From: Phycicoccus sp.
GTDB taxonomy: Bacteria; Actinomycetota; Actinomycetes; Actinomycetales; Dermatophilaceae
Direction of reading: 5' to 3'
Assembly (NCBI GenBank): GCA_017993715.1
Contig: JAGOME010000021.1
Location: 1-56,819 of the forward strand
DNA: 56,819 nucleotides
Below, one piece after another: positions 15,474 to 25,300 of this stretch. The notes under the pieces are model-generated. The model was not told where the DNA came from and searched no databases. It saw nothing but the letters and a program-made list of their open reading frames with translations. Within the stretch, counting starts at the first letter, position 1. Each line of letters starts with the position of its first letter. The position numbers were made by a program, and so were the translations under genes.

Positions 15474-16025
15474 GTGACCCGTCAGGAGAAGCGTTCGCTG
15501 CGATCGGCCCGACGTGACCTGCGCAGGGTGATCGCGGGCCAGCGCGACCTCGACATCGATGGGCCAGCCCTCGCGGCCCAGGTCCTCAGCGTGCTCGACG
15601 CGGCCGACGTGCAGCGCGGCGACACGGTCACGTTGTACGAGTCGGTGCCGGCCGAGCCGCCGACCGCCCCGACACTGGCGGCCCTGGCGCAGCGCGGCAT
15701 TCGCGTCCTGCTCCCGATCACCTTGGCCGATCTCGACCTCGACTGGTTCTTCGCCGATGACCCGCAGCGGACGGCGCAGGGTCGGGGAGCGATCGCTCAG
15801 GCCCGGGTCGTGCTCGCGCCCGGCCTCGCGGTCGACACCCGAGGTGGGCGGCTCGGGCAGGGCGGCGGTTGCTACGACCGTGCGCTGCTGCGCCGCCGTC
15901 CCGGCGCGGCCGTGCATGTCATCCTGCATCCCGGCGAGCTGCTCGACGTCGGCCTGCCGACCGAGCCTCATGACCAGCGGGTCGACGGGGTCATCACGGC
16001 CGAGGGCGCCCGCCTCGTGGGCTGA
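15474..16025 (+). CDS. 5-formyltetrahydrofolate cyclo-ligase
   Basis: 183 residues. It begins VTRQEKRSLRSARRDLRR, typical for the family, and has the ATP/folate-site motif GGRLGQGGGCYDRAL (family R-L-G-x-G-G-G-x-Y-D-R) near residue 124, plus GARLVG at the end. The enzyme converts 5-formyl-THF to 5,10-methenyl-THF using ATP. The gene diverges from the uridylyltransferase gene across only 23 bases, an arrangement also seen in mycobacteria. GTG 15474 is chosen because the TACGAT -10 box is 6 bases upstream, implying leaderless initiation. Confidence 0.9.
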   Translation: MTRQEKRSLRSARRDLRRVIAGQRDLDIDGPALAAQVLSVLDAADVQRGDTVTLYESVPAEPPTAPTLAALAQRGIRVLLPITLADLDLDWFFADDPQRTAQGRGAIAQARVVLAPGLAVDTRGGRLGQGGGCYDRALLRRRPGAAVHVILHPGELLDVGLPTEPHDQRVDGVITAEGARLVG

Positions 16026-16060
16026 GCGCCGTGGTGGTGAACCCGTCCCGGACGGGCGGC

Positions 16061-18646
16061 TTAGGACGAGGGCGGTTGCAGGAGAAGGATCTGGACGGCG
16101 GCAGCCTCGATGGCGGTGGCCGAGGAGGGCCAGGCCAGTTGGGCGCCTGAGGCCCAGACATCCAACTGATCGTCCCAATGACCCGAGGCCGGGTGACCAC
16201 TCGCGCCCGTCGAACTGACCCAAGTCGAGTCGTCCAGCGCCCCGAGGTCGACCACCATGCGTGCTGAAGGGATCGTCGTGACAGCGAAGCCCTCGGCGGC
16301 ATCCCACCCGTTGGCGTCGACTGTCGTCGACCCACCGGGCAACGGGACCGGCCCGACCTCGAACAGGCTGCGCACCCAACCGCTGCGGGTCGGGGCACTC
16401 ATGACGGGATGGCGTCCGTCGAGGCGATGCACCAGCCCCCAGTGCCAGGTCGTGGGGTCCTTGCCCACGCTGCGGGTGAGCTCGAGGCGGGCCTGAATCA
16501 AGGCCTCGCGCAGCATGGCATCCCGGCCCTCGACGACGCCGGGAGTGGATTTGTCGTCCCACCAGACACTCGTGGGGTTGGCCAACAACTGGACGATGAC
16601 GGCCTGCCAACGCGCACCCCCATCCGGCCAGAGGTCCGTCGGGAGCTCATCGTTGAAGACGATCTCCAGGAGGTTGGCCCACACAGCGTGGTAGTAGGCC
16701 GCCGCCGACGACTCCTCACCCTCGACCGGGTTGGAGTGATCCCACGTCGTCAAGAGGTCCCGTGCCTCCGCGGTGAAACTGTCCGAGCCGAGATCCACCT
16801 CCAGCAAGGCCTCGACCAGGACGGGAGCGAAGGTGTCAACGTCGTCGGTCTGGATCCCGGCCATGGCAGCTGGATCCAGGGAGCCCTGGTCGGCGAGCAG
16901 CTCGGCGATCCTGGTCGCGCGGAAACCTTGGTCCGCCTCGGTCGTCAGGAACGGCGTCGCCGTGCCCGTGACCGTCTGGTTCGCCGCGACGATGACCCCG
17001 TCCGCGGGATCGACAACCTGGGGCAGGCTCTCGAAGGGCACCGTGCCGGTCCAGTCGTAGCGGCTCTCCCAACCCGGCACCGGCCAGAAGCCGGGGGTCG
17101 TCCCGATCGCAGGCTCGCGCACCGGGATGGCGCCGGCGCTCTGGTATCCGATCTGGCCGTCCACCGTGGCATAGACGATGTTCAAGGCCGGAGCGGTCAG
17201 GAGAGCGGCCGCGCTGCGCAGATCCGCTGGAGTGGTGGCCAGGGCCAGATGGGTCAGGGCGTCCGCGCTGGTCCCCGGCGTCAAACCCGTCCAGCGCAAC
17301 GTGACCGCGTAGGCCCGTCCGACATCATCGGGGTCGGGAGTTGGAGGGCGTTGTGAAGCTTCGCTCACCTCTGAGAGCACGTCCGAGAGGATCGGCCCGT
17401 TGCCGGTGGAGCGGACCGTCAACGTCACCTCGCTGCCTCCGCGAACGGTGATGGTCTCGGTCCGGGTCTGGGGCTCGGTCCATTCTCCGTCGACGAGATA
17501 CTGCCCGGAGCTGTTCATCCGCTCGAGGGCGAAGTCGGTCACGTCCGGGGCCAGGCTGGTCAGCGCCCAGGCCATGGAGGCGTTGTGGCCCATGACAATC
17601 CCGGGCATCCCTGCCACCGAGAACCCGGCGGTATCGAGGGGGCACTGGGTTGTCACGTCCGAGCAGTGCATCCCCATCTGGTACCACATGCTCGGAGCGG
17701 TCGCCGCCAGGTGCGGGTCGGCGGCCAGCATCGGCTCCCCCGACGCAGTCAGGCTCCCCGCAACGACCCACGAGTTGGAGCCGATGCCGGCCCCTCGGCC
17801 GGCGAGGGCCGGAATAGCGGCCAGGGCCCGCGCGACCTCGTCATACGCCGCCGCGCTGGCGAGGGTCGCCACCGCTCCCTCGATTGAGGACCCGGACGAC
17901 ACGGCGGCGGCCTGGGGCGACCACTCGTCGGGCCCGAGGATCGGCGGGCGGCTCTCGAGGTCGGGGCTCGGGTAGAGCTCGAGGATCTGCTCCTGGGGCA
18001 TCCGCGCGGACAAGCGGGCCCGGGTGAGCTCGTCGGCGTAGTCCGCCTTGAGATCCCAGGCAAAGGCCTTGAGCCAGACCAGGGAGTCCACCGGGGTCCA
18101 CTCCTCGATCGCATGGCTCGGGAGGTCGAGGTCGAGCACGGCATACTCCAGCGCTGCATCTGAGCCGCTGTGGGTGGAGATCCAGGCGTTGACGCCCGCG
18201 GCATACGACTGGAGGAACTGGCGGGTTGAGGGCTCCAGGATCGGCAGCTCGGCCTCGGCCACCTGCCGCCAGCCGACAGCCCGCACGACCCGGTCGCTCT
18301 CGACGCCGTCGGCCCCGATGAGCTCGGCCAGACGACCGCTGGCGAGGTGGCGGCGCAGGTCCATCTCGAAGAAGCGGTCCTGGGCGTGGACGTAACCCTG
18401 GGCCATCGCCAGGTCACCGACGCTGTCGCCGTACAACTGAGGAATGCCGTGGTCGTCGCGCAGGACCCGCACCGTTGCGCTCAGACCCTCCAGGTCGATC
18501 TCGCCCTCGGTCTGAGGCAGCGCTCCACGGTACATCGACGTGGCCGCCACGCCCGCGACGACCGCAAGGATGGCCAGCGACGCCAGGGCGACCAGGAGGA
18601 CTCGGCGGACTGCGGTCGACCGCGCCTTCCGAGGTGTCTGACTCAT
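16061..18646 (-). CDS. Penicillin acylase family protein (Ntn hydrolase), membrane-anchored precursor
   Basis: 861 residues. An N-terminal membrane/signal helix (about 15-37, VLLVALASLAILAVVAGVAA) follows RKARSTAVRR. The alpha-chain part shows VRVLRDDHGIPQLYGDSVGDLAMAQGYVHAQDRFFEMD, standard for the S45 family. The autoprocessing site is G-SNSWVVAG at about residue 295, whose Ser becomes the N-terminal nucleophile of the beta chain. Family members hydrolyse amides such as penicillins, acyl-homoserine lactones or other N-acyl compounds; the substrate is open. TAGTCT lies 6 bases before ATG 18646. It converges with 5-FCL, 35 bases apart. Confidence 0.9.
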   Translation of the reverse strand: MSQTPRKARSTAVRRVLLVALASLAILAVVAGVAATSMYRGALPQTEGEIDLEGLSATVRVLRDDHGIPQLYGDSVGDLAMAQGYVHAQDRFFEMDLRRHLASGRLAELIGADGVESDRVVRAVGWRQVAEAELPILEPSTRQFLQSYAAGVNAWISTHSGSDAALEYAVLDLDLPSHAIEEWTPVDSLVWLKAFAWDLKADYADELTRARLSARMPQEQILELYPSPDLESRPPILGPDEWSPQAAAVSSGSSIEGAVATLASAAAYDEVARALAAIPALAGRGAGIGSNSWVVAGSLTASGEPMLAADPHLAATAPSMWYQMGMHCSDVTTQCPLDTAGFSVAGMPGIVMGHNASMAWALTSLAPDVTDFALERMNSSGQYLVDGEWTEPQTRTETITVRGGSEVTLTVRSTGNGPILSDVLSEVSEASQRPPTPDPDDVGRAYAVTLRWTGLTPGTSADALTHLALATTPADLRSAAALLTAPALNIVYATVDGQIGYQSAGAIPVREPAIGTTPGFWPVPGWESRYDWTGTVPFESLPQVVDPADGVIVAANQTVTGTATPFLTTEADQGFRATRIAELLADQGSLDPAAMAGIQTDDVDTFAPVLVEALLEVDLGSDSFTAEARDLLTTWDHSNPVEGEESSAAAYYHAVWANLLEIVFNDELPTDLWPDGGARWQAVIVQLLANPTSVWWDDKSTPGVVEGRDAMLREALIQARLELTRSVGKDPTTWHWGLVHRLDGRHPVMSAPTRSGWVRSLFEVGPVPLPGGSTTVDANGWDAAEGFAVTTIPSARMVVDLGALDDSTWVSSTGASGHPASGHWDDQLDVWASGAQLAWPSSATAIEAAAVQILLLQPPSS

Positions 18647-18702
18647 CCTGCGAGACTAGGCCTTCTGGGACGGCGTGGCGTGCATCGGAAGGGAGTGTGT
18701 CC

Positions 18703-20268
18703 GTGACATCGGTGTTCGTCGGCGCCGTACATCCCGAGTGGCCCGGGTTCGACTTGATCGACCTGCGGCAGGTCTTGCTCGTCGGCGCCTTGGTCGTCAT
18801 CATCTGCGTTGCCGCGGTGCGGTGGACGGCGCGATCTGGCCTGCCGACCCTCCTGCTCTACCTCGGGATCGGCCTCCTCCTTGGGGAGGCCGCGATCGGT
18901 GTGGAGTGGGAAAACACCGGCCTAACGATGGTGCTCGGGTATGCCGCGCTCGTCCTCATCCTCATCGAGGGTGGGCTGACGACGTCGTGGGACAGCATTC
19001 GCTCGTCGGTTGCTCCCGCCATCACGCTGGCCACTGTCGGCGTCCTGGTTTCGGTCACGGTCGTCGGCCTCGCCGTGCACTTCGTCCTGGGCTGGCCGTG
19101 GCAGCAGGCCGTCCTCATCGGCGCCATCCTCTCCTCGACAGATGCCGCAGCCGTGTTCGCCGTCCTGCGACGAGTGCCGTTGCCCAAGTCCATCTCGGGG
19201 ATGCTCGAAGCGGAGTCCGGGTTCAACGATGCCCCGGTCGTGCTGCTCGTGACGAGCGTGGCCATGTCGATGACTCCCGGGGAGAGCCCGGGGCCGTGGT
19301 GGTCCCTCGCGCTGTCCGCGGTGATCAGTCTCGCCGGCGGAGCAGCCGCCGGGTATGCCGTGGGCTGGCTCGGCGGTCGCGCCATGCCTCATCTGGCGAC
19401 CGGGTCCGCGACCCTGTTCGCGATCGGCGTCATCGCTGTGGCCGTCCTGTCGTATGCGCTCGCCGATCTGGTCGGGACGTCGGGATTCATGGCGTGTTAC
19501 ATCTGCGCCCTGGTCCTGGCGAACTCGGGGTTGCCACACCGCCCCGCGACGGTCGGCCTGTCCACGGCCTTGGGGTGGCTCGCGCAGATCGGCTTGTTCG
19601 TCCTCCTGGGCCTGCTCGCGTCGCCAGCTGGCTTCCTGGCCCAGTTGCTGCCGGCGCTGGTCATCGGGACCGTCCTGCTCCTGCTGGCCCGTCCGCTGTC
19701 CGTCATGGTGAGCGCGACGGCATTCCGGATCCCCTGGCGGACCCAAGCCTTCCTGTCGTGGGCCGGCCTGCGCGGGGCCGTCCCGGTCGTCCTGGCCACC
19801 GTGCCGCTGACCCTGGGGACGCCTGGGGTGCCCTGGATTTTCGACCTCGTCTTTGTGCTGGTCGTCGTCTTCACGCTGGTGCAGGCCCCGACGCTGCCCT
19901 GGGTCGCCCAGCGCCTGGGCCTGACGTCCCAGGACCACGTCATGGACCTCTCCGTGGAGATGACGCCGCTCGACGAGCTCGGCGCCGACGTTCTGGAGAT
20001 CACGGTCGGCGACGAGAGCCTCATCGGTGGGGTCACCGTCGCTGAGTTGCGCCTGCCCGTTGGCTCCAACATCGCCCTCGTTGTCCGCGGCGGCACGTCC
20101 CTGGTCCCGACCGGTCACTCGCGGCTGCGGCACGGGGACCAACTCCTCGTCATCGTGCCGGCGCACCAGCGCAAGGCCACCCTCCAACGGCTGCAAGCGG
20201 TCTCCCGAGAGGGCCGATTGGCCGGCTGGATCCGGGCCACCCCCCGGTCACCGGGACGGCCTGACTAG
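18703..20268 (+). CDS. K+/H+ antiporter of the CPA1/NhaP2 type with C-terminal TrkA-C domain
   Basis: 521 residues. A membrane domain of about 12 helices covers residues 18-405, with the CPA core VLIGAILSSTDAAAVFAVLRR and the FNDAPVVLL helix, the expected Asp-containing ion site. A cytoplasmic TrkA-C domain (about 425-495: LGADVLEITVGDESLIGG, LRHGDQLLVIVP) would bind a nucleotide or other regulator. GTG 18703 follows GGAAGGGA at 8 bases. It should exchange cytoplasmic K+ for H+ (or Na+). It is divergent from the penicillin acylase gene. Confidence 0.9.
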   Translation: MTSVFVGAVHPEWPGFDLIDLRQVLLVGALVVIICVAAVRWTARSGLPTLLLYLGIGLLLGEAAIGVEWENTGLTMVLGYAALVLILIEGGLTTSWDSIRSSVAPAITLATVGVLVSVTVVGLAVHFVLGWPWQQAVLIGAILSSTDAAAVFAVLRRVPLPKSISGMLEAESGFNDAPVVLLVTSVAMSMTPGESPGPWWSLALSAVISLAGGAAAGYAVGWLGGRAMPHLATGSATLFAIGVIAVAVLSYALADLVGTSGFMACYICALVLANSGLPHRPATVGLSTALGWLAQIGLFVLLGLLASPAGFLAQLLPALVIGTVLLLLARPLSVMVSATAFRIPWRTQAFLSWAGLRGAVPVVLATVPLTLGTPGVPWIFDLVFVLVVVFTLVQAPTLPWVAQRLGLTSQDHVMDLSVEMTPLDELGADVLEITVGDESLIGGVTVAELRLPVGSNIALVVRGGTSLVPTGHSRLRHGDQLLVIVPAHQRKATLQRLQAVSREGRLAGWIRATPRSPGRPD

Positions 20269-20354
20269 TCGCCGCCCGGACGGTCACGTGGGGTCGCCGT
20301 CCTCGCGGACCCGTATCCTGGAGGCCGATCCCCACGTCCGCCAGGAGGTACCCC

Positions 20355-20705
20355 GTGCCGACGTATGCCTATGCGTGTACTCAGTGCGATCACCGCTTCG
20401 AGATCGTCCAGTCGTTCAGTGACGACTCCCTGACCGTGTGCCCCGAGTGCGACGGTCGGCTCCGCAAACTCTTCAACTCGGTCGGCGTCGTCTTCAAGGG
20501 CGGCGGCTTCTATCGCACGGACAGCCGGTCCGAGACTGGATCGGGCAAGAAGGCCTCGACGACCTCGCCCGCCAAGGACTCGTCGTCGAGTTCTGCGGCC
20601 GGGTCATCGAGCTCGAGTGACACGGCCTCGTCGCCCTCGTCGTCGAGTTCTGCGGGGTCGTCGTCCACAAGTGCGGCGGCCGCGTCGGCGTCATCCACAA
20701 CCTGA
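20355..20705 (+). CDS. FmdB family zinc-ribbon protein with Ser/Ala-rich tail
   Basis: 116 residues. The N-terminal 45 residues form an FmdB zinc ribbon: PTYAYACTQCDHRFEI and CPECDGRLRKLFNSVGVVFKGGGFYRTD, with two C-x2-C pairs. The remaining 60 residues are a low-complexity Ser/Ala/Thr tail, probably disordered. GTG 20355 is preceded by CAGGAGG. The family is thought to be regulatory or nucleic-acid binding; its function is not established. Short actinobacterial FmdB genes often lie near mscL and SAF-domain genes, as here. Confidence 0.9.
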   Translation: MPTYAYACTQCDHRFEIVQSFSDDSLTVCPECDGRLRKLFNSVGVVFKGGGFYRTDSRSETGSGKKASTTSPAKDSSSSSAAGSSSSSDTASSPSSSSSAGSSSTSAAAASASSTT

Positions 20706-20751
20706 CGACTACCCTGGCGGCGAATGCCGCGGGGCTGCCAGCCTCAGGGAC

Positions 20752-21447
20752 ATGTTCGGTTTGTCGCGCACCCCGCGCCGTCGCACGGGAGACCCCCCAC
20801 CGGTCCGCTCACGACGGTCACGGTGGCGCCGCCTGGTCCTGCGGCGGACCGCCGCGCTCCTGGCCCTCGCGGCGGCGCTTGCCCTGACCGCGACGCGTTT
20901 GGCCCCGGACACGACGATCGCCGTGGTCGCGAGCGCTCGGAGCCTTCCAGCGGGCCACGTGGTGACGGCGCAGGACCTGACGACCGTCCAGCTGCCCACG
21001 CGACTGGCCTCCAGAGTGCTCACCGTCGCTGACGACGCGGTGGGACGTCGCCTCGCTGGCCCGGTCGACGCCGACGAGCCACTGCGCCCTAGCCGACTCA
21101 CCCCGCTGGCGGACGCCGACCTCCCGCCCGGCACCGCCCCGGTTCACGTCGTCGCTGCGGACCCGCTCGCGCTCGACCTGCTGCATCCAGGCGAGCTCGT
21201 CGATGTCTATGTCTCGGCGATGTCCACAGATCCGGCGATCCCGAGCGGGGCCTGGCGGTCGGTCACGGGCCCGGCGGGCACGGTGGTGCTGTCGATCGAT
21301 GCGGTCGCGCCGACCTCGGTCTATCAACCTGACGCGGGGTCGCGAGGGCTGGTCTTGGCCCTGACCCGCGAGCAGGCTCGCTTGCTCCTCGCGGCCACCG
21401 ATCCCGGCCAGCCTCTCGTGGCGCACCTGCTCGCCCATCCGTCGTGA
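20752..21447 (+). CDS. SAF-domain protein (CpaB/RcpC-like), membrane-anchored
   Basis: 231 residues from ATG 20752. A basic N-terminus (RRTGDPPPVRSRRSRWRR) and one membrane helix (about 32-49, TAALLALAAALALTA) lead into a SAF domain, IAVVASARSLPAGHVVTAQDLTTVQLPT, as in CpaB/RcpC and antifreeze-like proteins. A further region (GELVDVYVSAMSTDPA) resembles the CpaB C-terminal domain. CpaB proteins assist Flp/Tad pilus assembly, but no tad genes are nearby, so the role remains open. The extracytoplasmic location is inferred from the single helix. Confidence 0.8.
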   Translation: MFGLSRTPRRRTGDPPPVRSRRSRWRRLVLRRTAALLALAAALALTATRLAPDTTIAVVASARSLPAGHVVTAQDLTTVQLPTRLASRVLTVADDAVGRRLAGPVDADEPLRPSRLTPLADADLPPGTAPVHVVAADPLALDLLHPGELVDVYVSAMSTDPAIPSGAWRSVTGPAGTVVLSIDAVAPTSVYQPDAGSRGLVLALTREQARLLLAATDPGQPLVAHLLAHPS

Positions 21448-21684
21448 CCGGCGGCCAGCGCGAGCGCGTCGGGGCGGCTCAGCACTGGCGCAGCAGGAGC
21501 ACCTTGGGCACGCAGGGGGACATGGCCCACGCGCCGATCGGCTGTCCCTGGGTCAGGCTCTCCTGGATTCTCGGGCCAACACCTTAGACACGAGACCACA
21601 GCACGTGAACTGGCCCGTTAGGGTATGCAGGCATCATCCATGGGGGGCACCTCCATTCCACTGACGTAAAAAGGACTGACCCAC

Positions 21685-22044
21685 ATGAAGGGTTTCAAGG
21701 AGTTTCTGCTCCAAGGCAATGTCGTCGAGCTCGCGGTCGCTGTGGTTATTGCCGGCGCCTTCGGCAAGGTTGTCGAGGCGATGGTCACGGTGATCATGGA
21801 CCTGATCGGCAAGGCCGGTGGCACTCCGGACTTCTCCGACTGGAACCCCGGCGGGGTGTCGATCGGCGCCTTCATCACCGCGGTCGTCGCATTCATCGTC
21901 GTGGCCTTCGCGGTCTACGTCTTGGTGGTCAAGCCCTACCAGGCGGCCAAGGCCCGCTTCGGCACGGCCGAGGAGGCCGCTGCGGCCGACCCCAACACCG
22001 AGCTCCTCAAGGAGATCCGGGACGCGATCCGCGCCCAGGGCTGA
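21685..22044 (+). CDS. mscL: Large-conductance mechanosensitive channel MscL
   Basis: 119 residues. MKGFKEFLLQGNVVELAVAVVIAGAFGKVVEAMV is the N-terminal helix and first transmembrane segment (gate); GAFITAVVAFIVVAFAVYVLVVKPYQ is the second; a charged C-terminal bundle helix follows (NTELLKEIRDAIRAQG). It opens under membrane tension to release solutes during hypo-osmotic shock. AAAAAGGA lies about 9 bases before ATG. A 237-base gap (21448-21684) upstream holds its promoter region and no convincing gene. Confidence 0.97.
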   Translation: MKGFKEFLLQGNVVELAVAVVIAGAFGKVVEAMVTVIMDLIGKAGGTPDFSDWNPGGVSIGAFITAVVAFIVVAFAVYVLVVKPYQAAKARFGTAEEAAAADPNTELLKEIRDAIRAQG

Positions 22045-22067
22045 TCTGGCTCACCCGCACGCTGCTG

Positions 22068-22098
22068 GCGCCCGTCTCACTCCCAGTGAGGCGGGCGC
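22068..22098. terminator. Bidirectional terminator hairpin between mscL and the minus-strand small gene
   Basis: GCGCCCG-T-CTCACT, loop CCC, AGTGAG-G-CGGGCGC: a 13-bp stem with one internal mismatch. It lies after the mscL stop and overlaps the last codons of the gene at 22077-22349, which converges on it. Confidence 0.6.
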
Positions 22099-22349
22099 TG
22101 CTGTTGCAGCCAGCGATCGTGGGTGCCTTGAGCGTCATCGGCGCTCTCACCCCACCCGGCGTCGGTGTCGTCGCGGGTCTGAGACTCGGCTTGAGCCGGC
22201 CCTGTCGGTTGTGCTGAGGCTGGCGGGCCGGCCGGCTCGATGGGCTGCCCATCACGGGTGGCCGGCGCGACCGCCCGCCGCGGTCCGGATCGGCGCGGTC
22301 CCGATTGGGGCGGTCCCGGTTGGCGCGACTGGCCGTGCACCGAGCTCAT
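22077..22349 (-). CDS. Small actinobacterial protein with a PPHW-type C-terminus, coupled to the helicase gene
   Basis: 90 residues, low-complexity Pro/Gln/Ala-rich and hydrophilic, probably disordered. The end, DDAQGTHDRWLQQQRPPHWE preceded by AGWGE, resembles a short conserved tail (GWG...RPPHW) found on small actinobacterial proteins of unknown role. ATG 22349 overlaps the helicase stop by 4 bases (ATGA), so the two are made together, suggesting an accessory or regulatory peptide for the helicase. The function is unknown and the family recognition is from memory of the motif only. Confidence 0.6.
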   Translation of the reverse strand: MSSVHGQSRQPGPPQSGPRRSGPRRAVAPATRDGQPIEPAGPPASAQPTGPAQAESQTRDDTDAGWGESADDAQGTHDRWLQQQRPPHWE

Positions 22350-25300
22350 GACTCGTCGCCCGCCACCACGCGTCCGGCGGCCCCGTCCACCTCACGCATG
22401 ACGCGCGAGAGCTCCTGAGCTGGATCCCGGAACAGGTCGAGCAAGAGGACACGGGTGGTCCGCCAGCCGAGCCGCTCAAGGTGCTCGGTCCGCAGCCGCT
22501 CCCGATCACGACCCGGAGGTCGGAGGGCATACGCCGGACCATCACTGTCCACGGCAACGCTGTAGCGGCCACCATTGTCCGCCGCGGCGACGGCAACCTC
22601 GACCTGTCCCAGGCCCGAGCCAAGGTTGGTCAGGACGGTGGCGCCTTCGTGCCGTATCCGCGCCTCCAAGTCCTCGAGCAGCCCCGAGCGGGGTTGCGGG
22701 GAGGCGCTGCTGGCCTGGGGGTGGGGCGGCGGCTCGGAGGCGGCATAGGCCAGGAAGTCCCGCAGGACCAGCGCGCCGGGCGCCCGCAGCCGGGCCGGGT
22801 CGAGGTCATCCGCGCCGATCGACGAGACGACGGTCATCCGCCGGCGGGCACGCGTGGCGGCCACGTTGAGGCGACGCTCCCCGCCATCCCCACTCAAGGC
22901 ACCGAACCGGTGCAGGACCCGCCCATGCGGCGTCTTGCCGTAGCCGATAGCGAGGATGGTGGCGTCGCGCTCATCGCCCTGCACGCGTTCGAGGGTCTTG
23001 ACGAAGAACGGGTGCGGACTCGACTCGTCGAAGAAGGCGGCGGTGGCCGGGTCGGCGTCGGCCAGGGCCCGACGCAGGCTGTCCTCGATGCGCGACGCGT
23101 GGGGCTGACTGAAGGCGATGATGCCAAGCGACTCGTCGGGGCGGCGCCGCGCATGCTCCAACGCCAGGGCGACAACGGCGTCGACCTCGGCCGGGGTCGA
23201 CGCGACCGCGTCGCCGCCTCCGACCACAAGCCCGACGCCCTGGACCAGATGATGGGTGACGACCGGCTCACCGCCCGTCCCTGGGAAAGTCGCCAACGCA
23301 TCGTCATAAAAACGGCTGTTGGAGAACGCAATCAACCGCTCGTCGTAGGAGCCATAGTGACAGCCGAGGCGCATCGTGGGCAGCGTGGGCGCGAGGAGGT
23401 CGAGGATCGAGGGCAGGTCGGCCGCCGCGGAGTCTTCGGCGGCTGAGGCCTCGTGCTCGTCGACGATCGTGCTGTAGTTCGCGGTCGGAGGCAGTTGCTG
23501 GGCGTCACCGAAGAGCACGACCTGCTGACCGCGGCTGATCGCCGAGACGGCGACCGCGGGGCGGATCTGCGAGGACTCGTCGAAGACGACGACGTCGAAT
23601 AACCGGACCGGGGGCAGGACCGACGCAACGACCAAGGGGCTCATGACCCAGCAGGGGTGGGCAGCGGTCAGCACCTCGCCGGCCTCGGTGAGCAAGTCTC
23701 GCAGCGCGATGTGTCCAGAGGTCCGGTTCGCTGCAGCCCGAATCCGGGCGACCTGCTCGGGATAGGCCCGGGCCACTCGGCTCACGCGGCGGTGCACGGC
23801 ATTGCGCACCCGCGTCGCGCCGTCTTCGATCACCTGACGGTCCGCGGCGGCATACTCGGCAGCGACCCCGCGCAACTGGTCGCCGGAATGCTGCCCGATG
23901 CGCGGGTCCTCCTCGGCAATCGCCACGGCGATCGAGGCCCACCAGGCAAGCTCAGCCTCCGACACCACCGACTCGGGGCCGATCTCCCGGGCGGCGAAGT
24001 CGGCAATGAGGGGACCGAAGCCCGCGGCGTCGAGGGCATCGAGCGGACCGCGCACCTCAGGGAGCACGGCCAACCGGTCGATCCGGGCGGCCAGGACGGC
24101 CAGGCGCTGGCCCAGGGTCGCGCGATCCTCATCGACCAGGGACGGCTCATCGGCGGAGGGGAGCCGGTCGGCGAGCCACTGCAGATCGGCGAAGAGGGCG
24201 GAGTACTCGGCGCGGGCGAGGTCCAGCTCGGCGGGGATCTCCGGGCGCCCACCGGCGCCGGCCAACTGTCGCCACGCCGTGCGTTGGGTGGCCGCGTCAA
24301 CGACAGCGGTGTGCAGGTCGCGCGGGGGCACGCCGGGGCGCAGCAGCCGCCGGATGCTGGCCTTGATCCGCCGTCGTTCCCACGCACCGGGACGGTCTGC
24401 GCGGGTCCCTCCGGGCGCGGTCGCGGCGACGGCGAGGTCGAGGGGCTCATCGAAGATCTCGGGGCGGAAGGTCTCCAAGGTGGCGCGCACGGCACCGAGC
24501 GTGGCCAGGGTGCTCCCCCACTCACGCACCGTCGCCTCCTGGCCGACGGCCAGTCCGTCGAGGGCAGCGACGACGCGGGCGGCAACCTGGTCCACGCCAG
24601 TTCCGGTGAGACGCTCCACGATGTCGCGGGCGCGCTCGGCCTCCTCGGCGGTCCCGATCCGGGCGCCGAACCAGGGGTCGCCCTCGATCGCTGGCTCCGG
24701 CGAGTCCGGGCGGGCTGGCGCGGGCGGCATTCCGGCGGTGGGCGGCTCCGCCGACGCGGACGGCTCCGCCGACGTGAGCGGCTCCGCTGGCGTGAGCGGC
24801 ATTCCCGCCGCGTCGGTGACGTCTGGCTCGACGGTGGCGCCCGGCATTCCAGGCTCATCGGCGGGGGCGACAGGCCGGAGCCACGCCTGCAACTGCGCCA
24901 GCCTGACCAGCTCGTCCCGGTGGCGCTCGAAGGTCGGCCGATCGAGGCCGGTGAGCATCGCGCCGCGGAAGCGGACCCGGGTGCGCGGTGGGGTGGGCCC
25001 ATGGGCCAAGGCGGAGATGTGCTCGAGCACCTGGGCGGCGCTGACCCCAAAAGGTGGCCGCACGTCGTGCATGGCCCGGGCATGGCCATCGAGGGTGGCT
25101 TGGGCGGCATCGCGCCGGTCGCGCACGGACTGTGGGGCCGGGGGCCGGGGCTGTGGGGCATCCAACGTCTCGACGGCCTGGCCGATGATCCGACGGTGAG
25201 CCCGCGCGCCGTCGTGGACGTCGAAGACCACATCGCTCAAGCCCACGTCGTCGAGCCGGCGTAGGACGGCTTCGAGGGCAGCACGCTTCTGTGAGACGAA

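Noticed and set aside
16028-16060. Terminator between 5-FCL and penicillin acylase (CCCGTCC/GGACGGG)
   Set aside because: The arms are separated by one base, leaving too small a loop unless several pairs open; not strong enough to list.
21480-21600. Short minus-strand peptide frame before mscL with natural-looking sequence
   Set aside because: No start codon in frame before the only Met; the remaining 14 codons are too few to support a gene.
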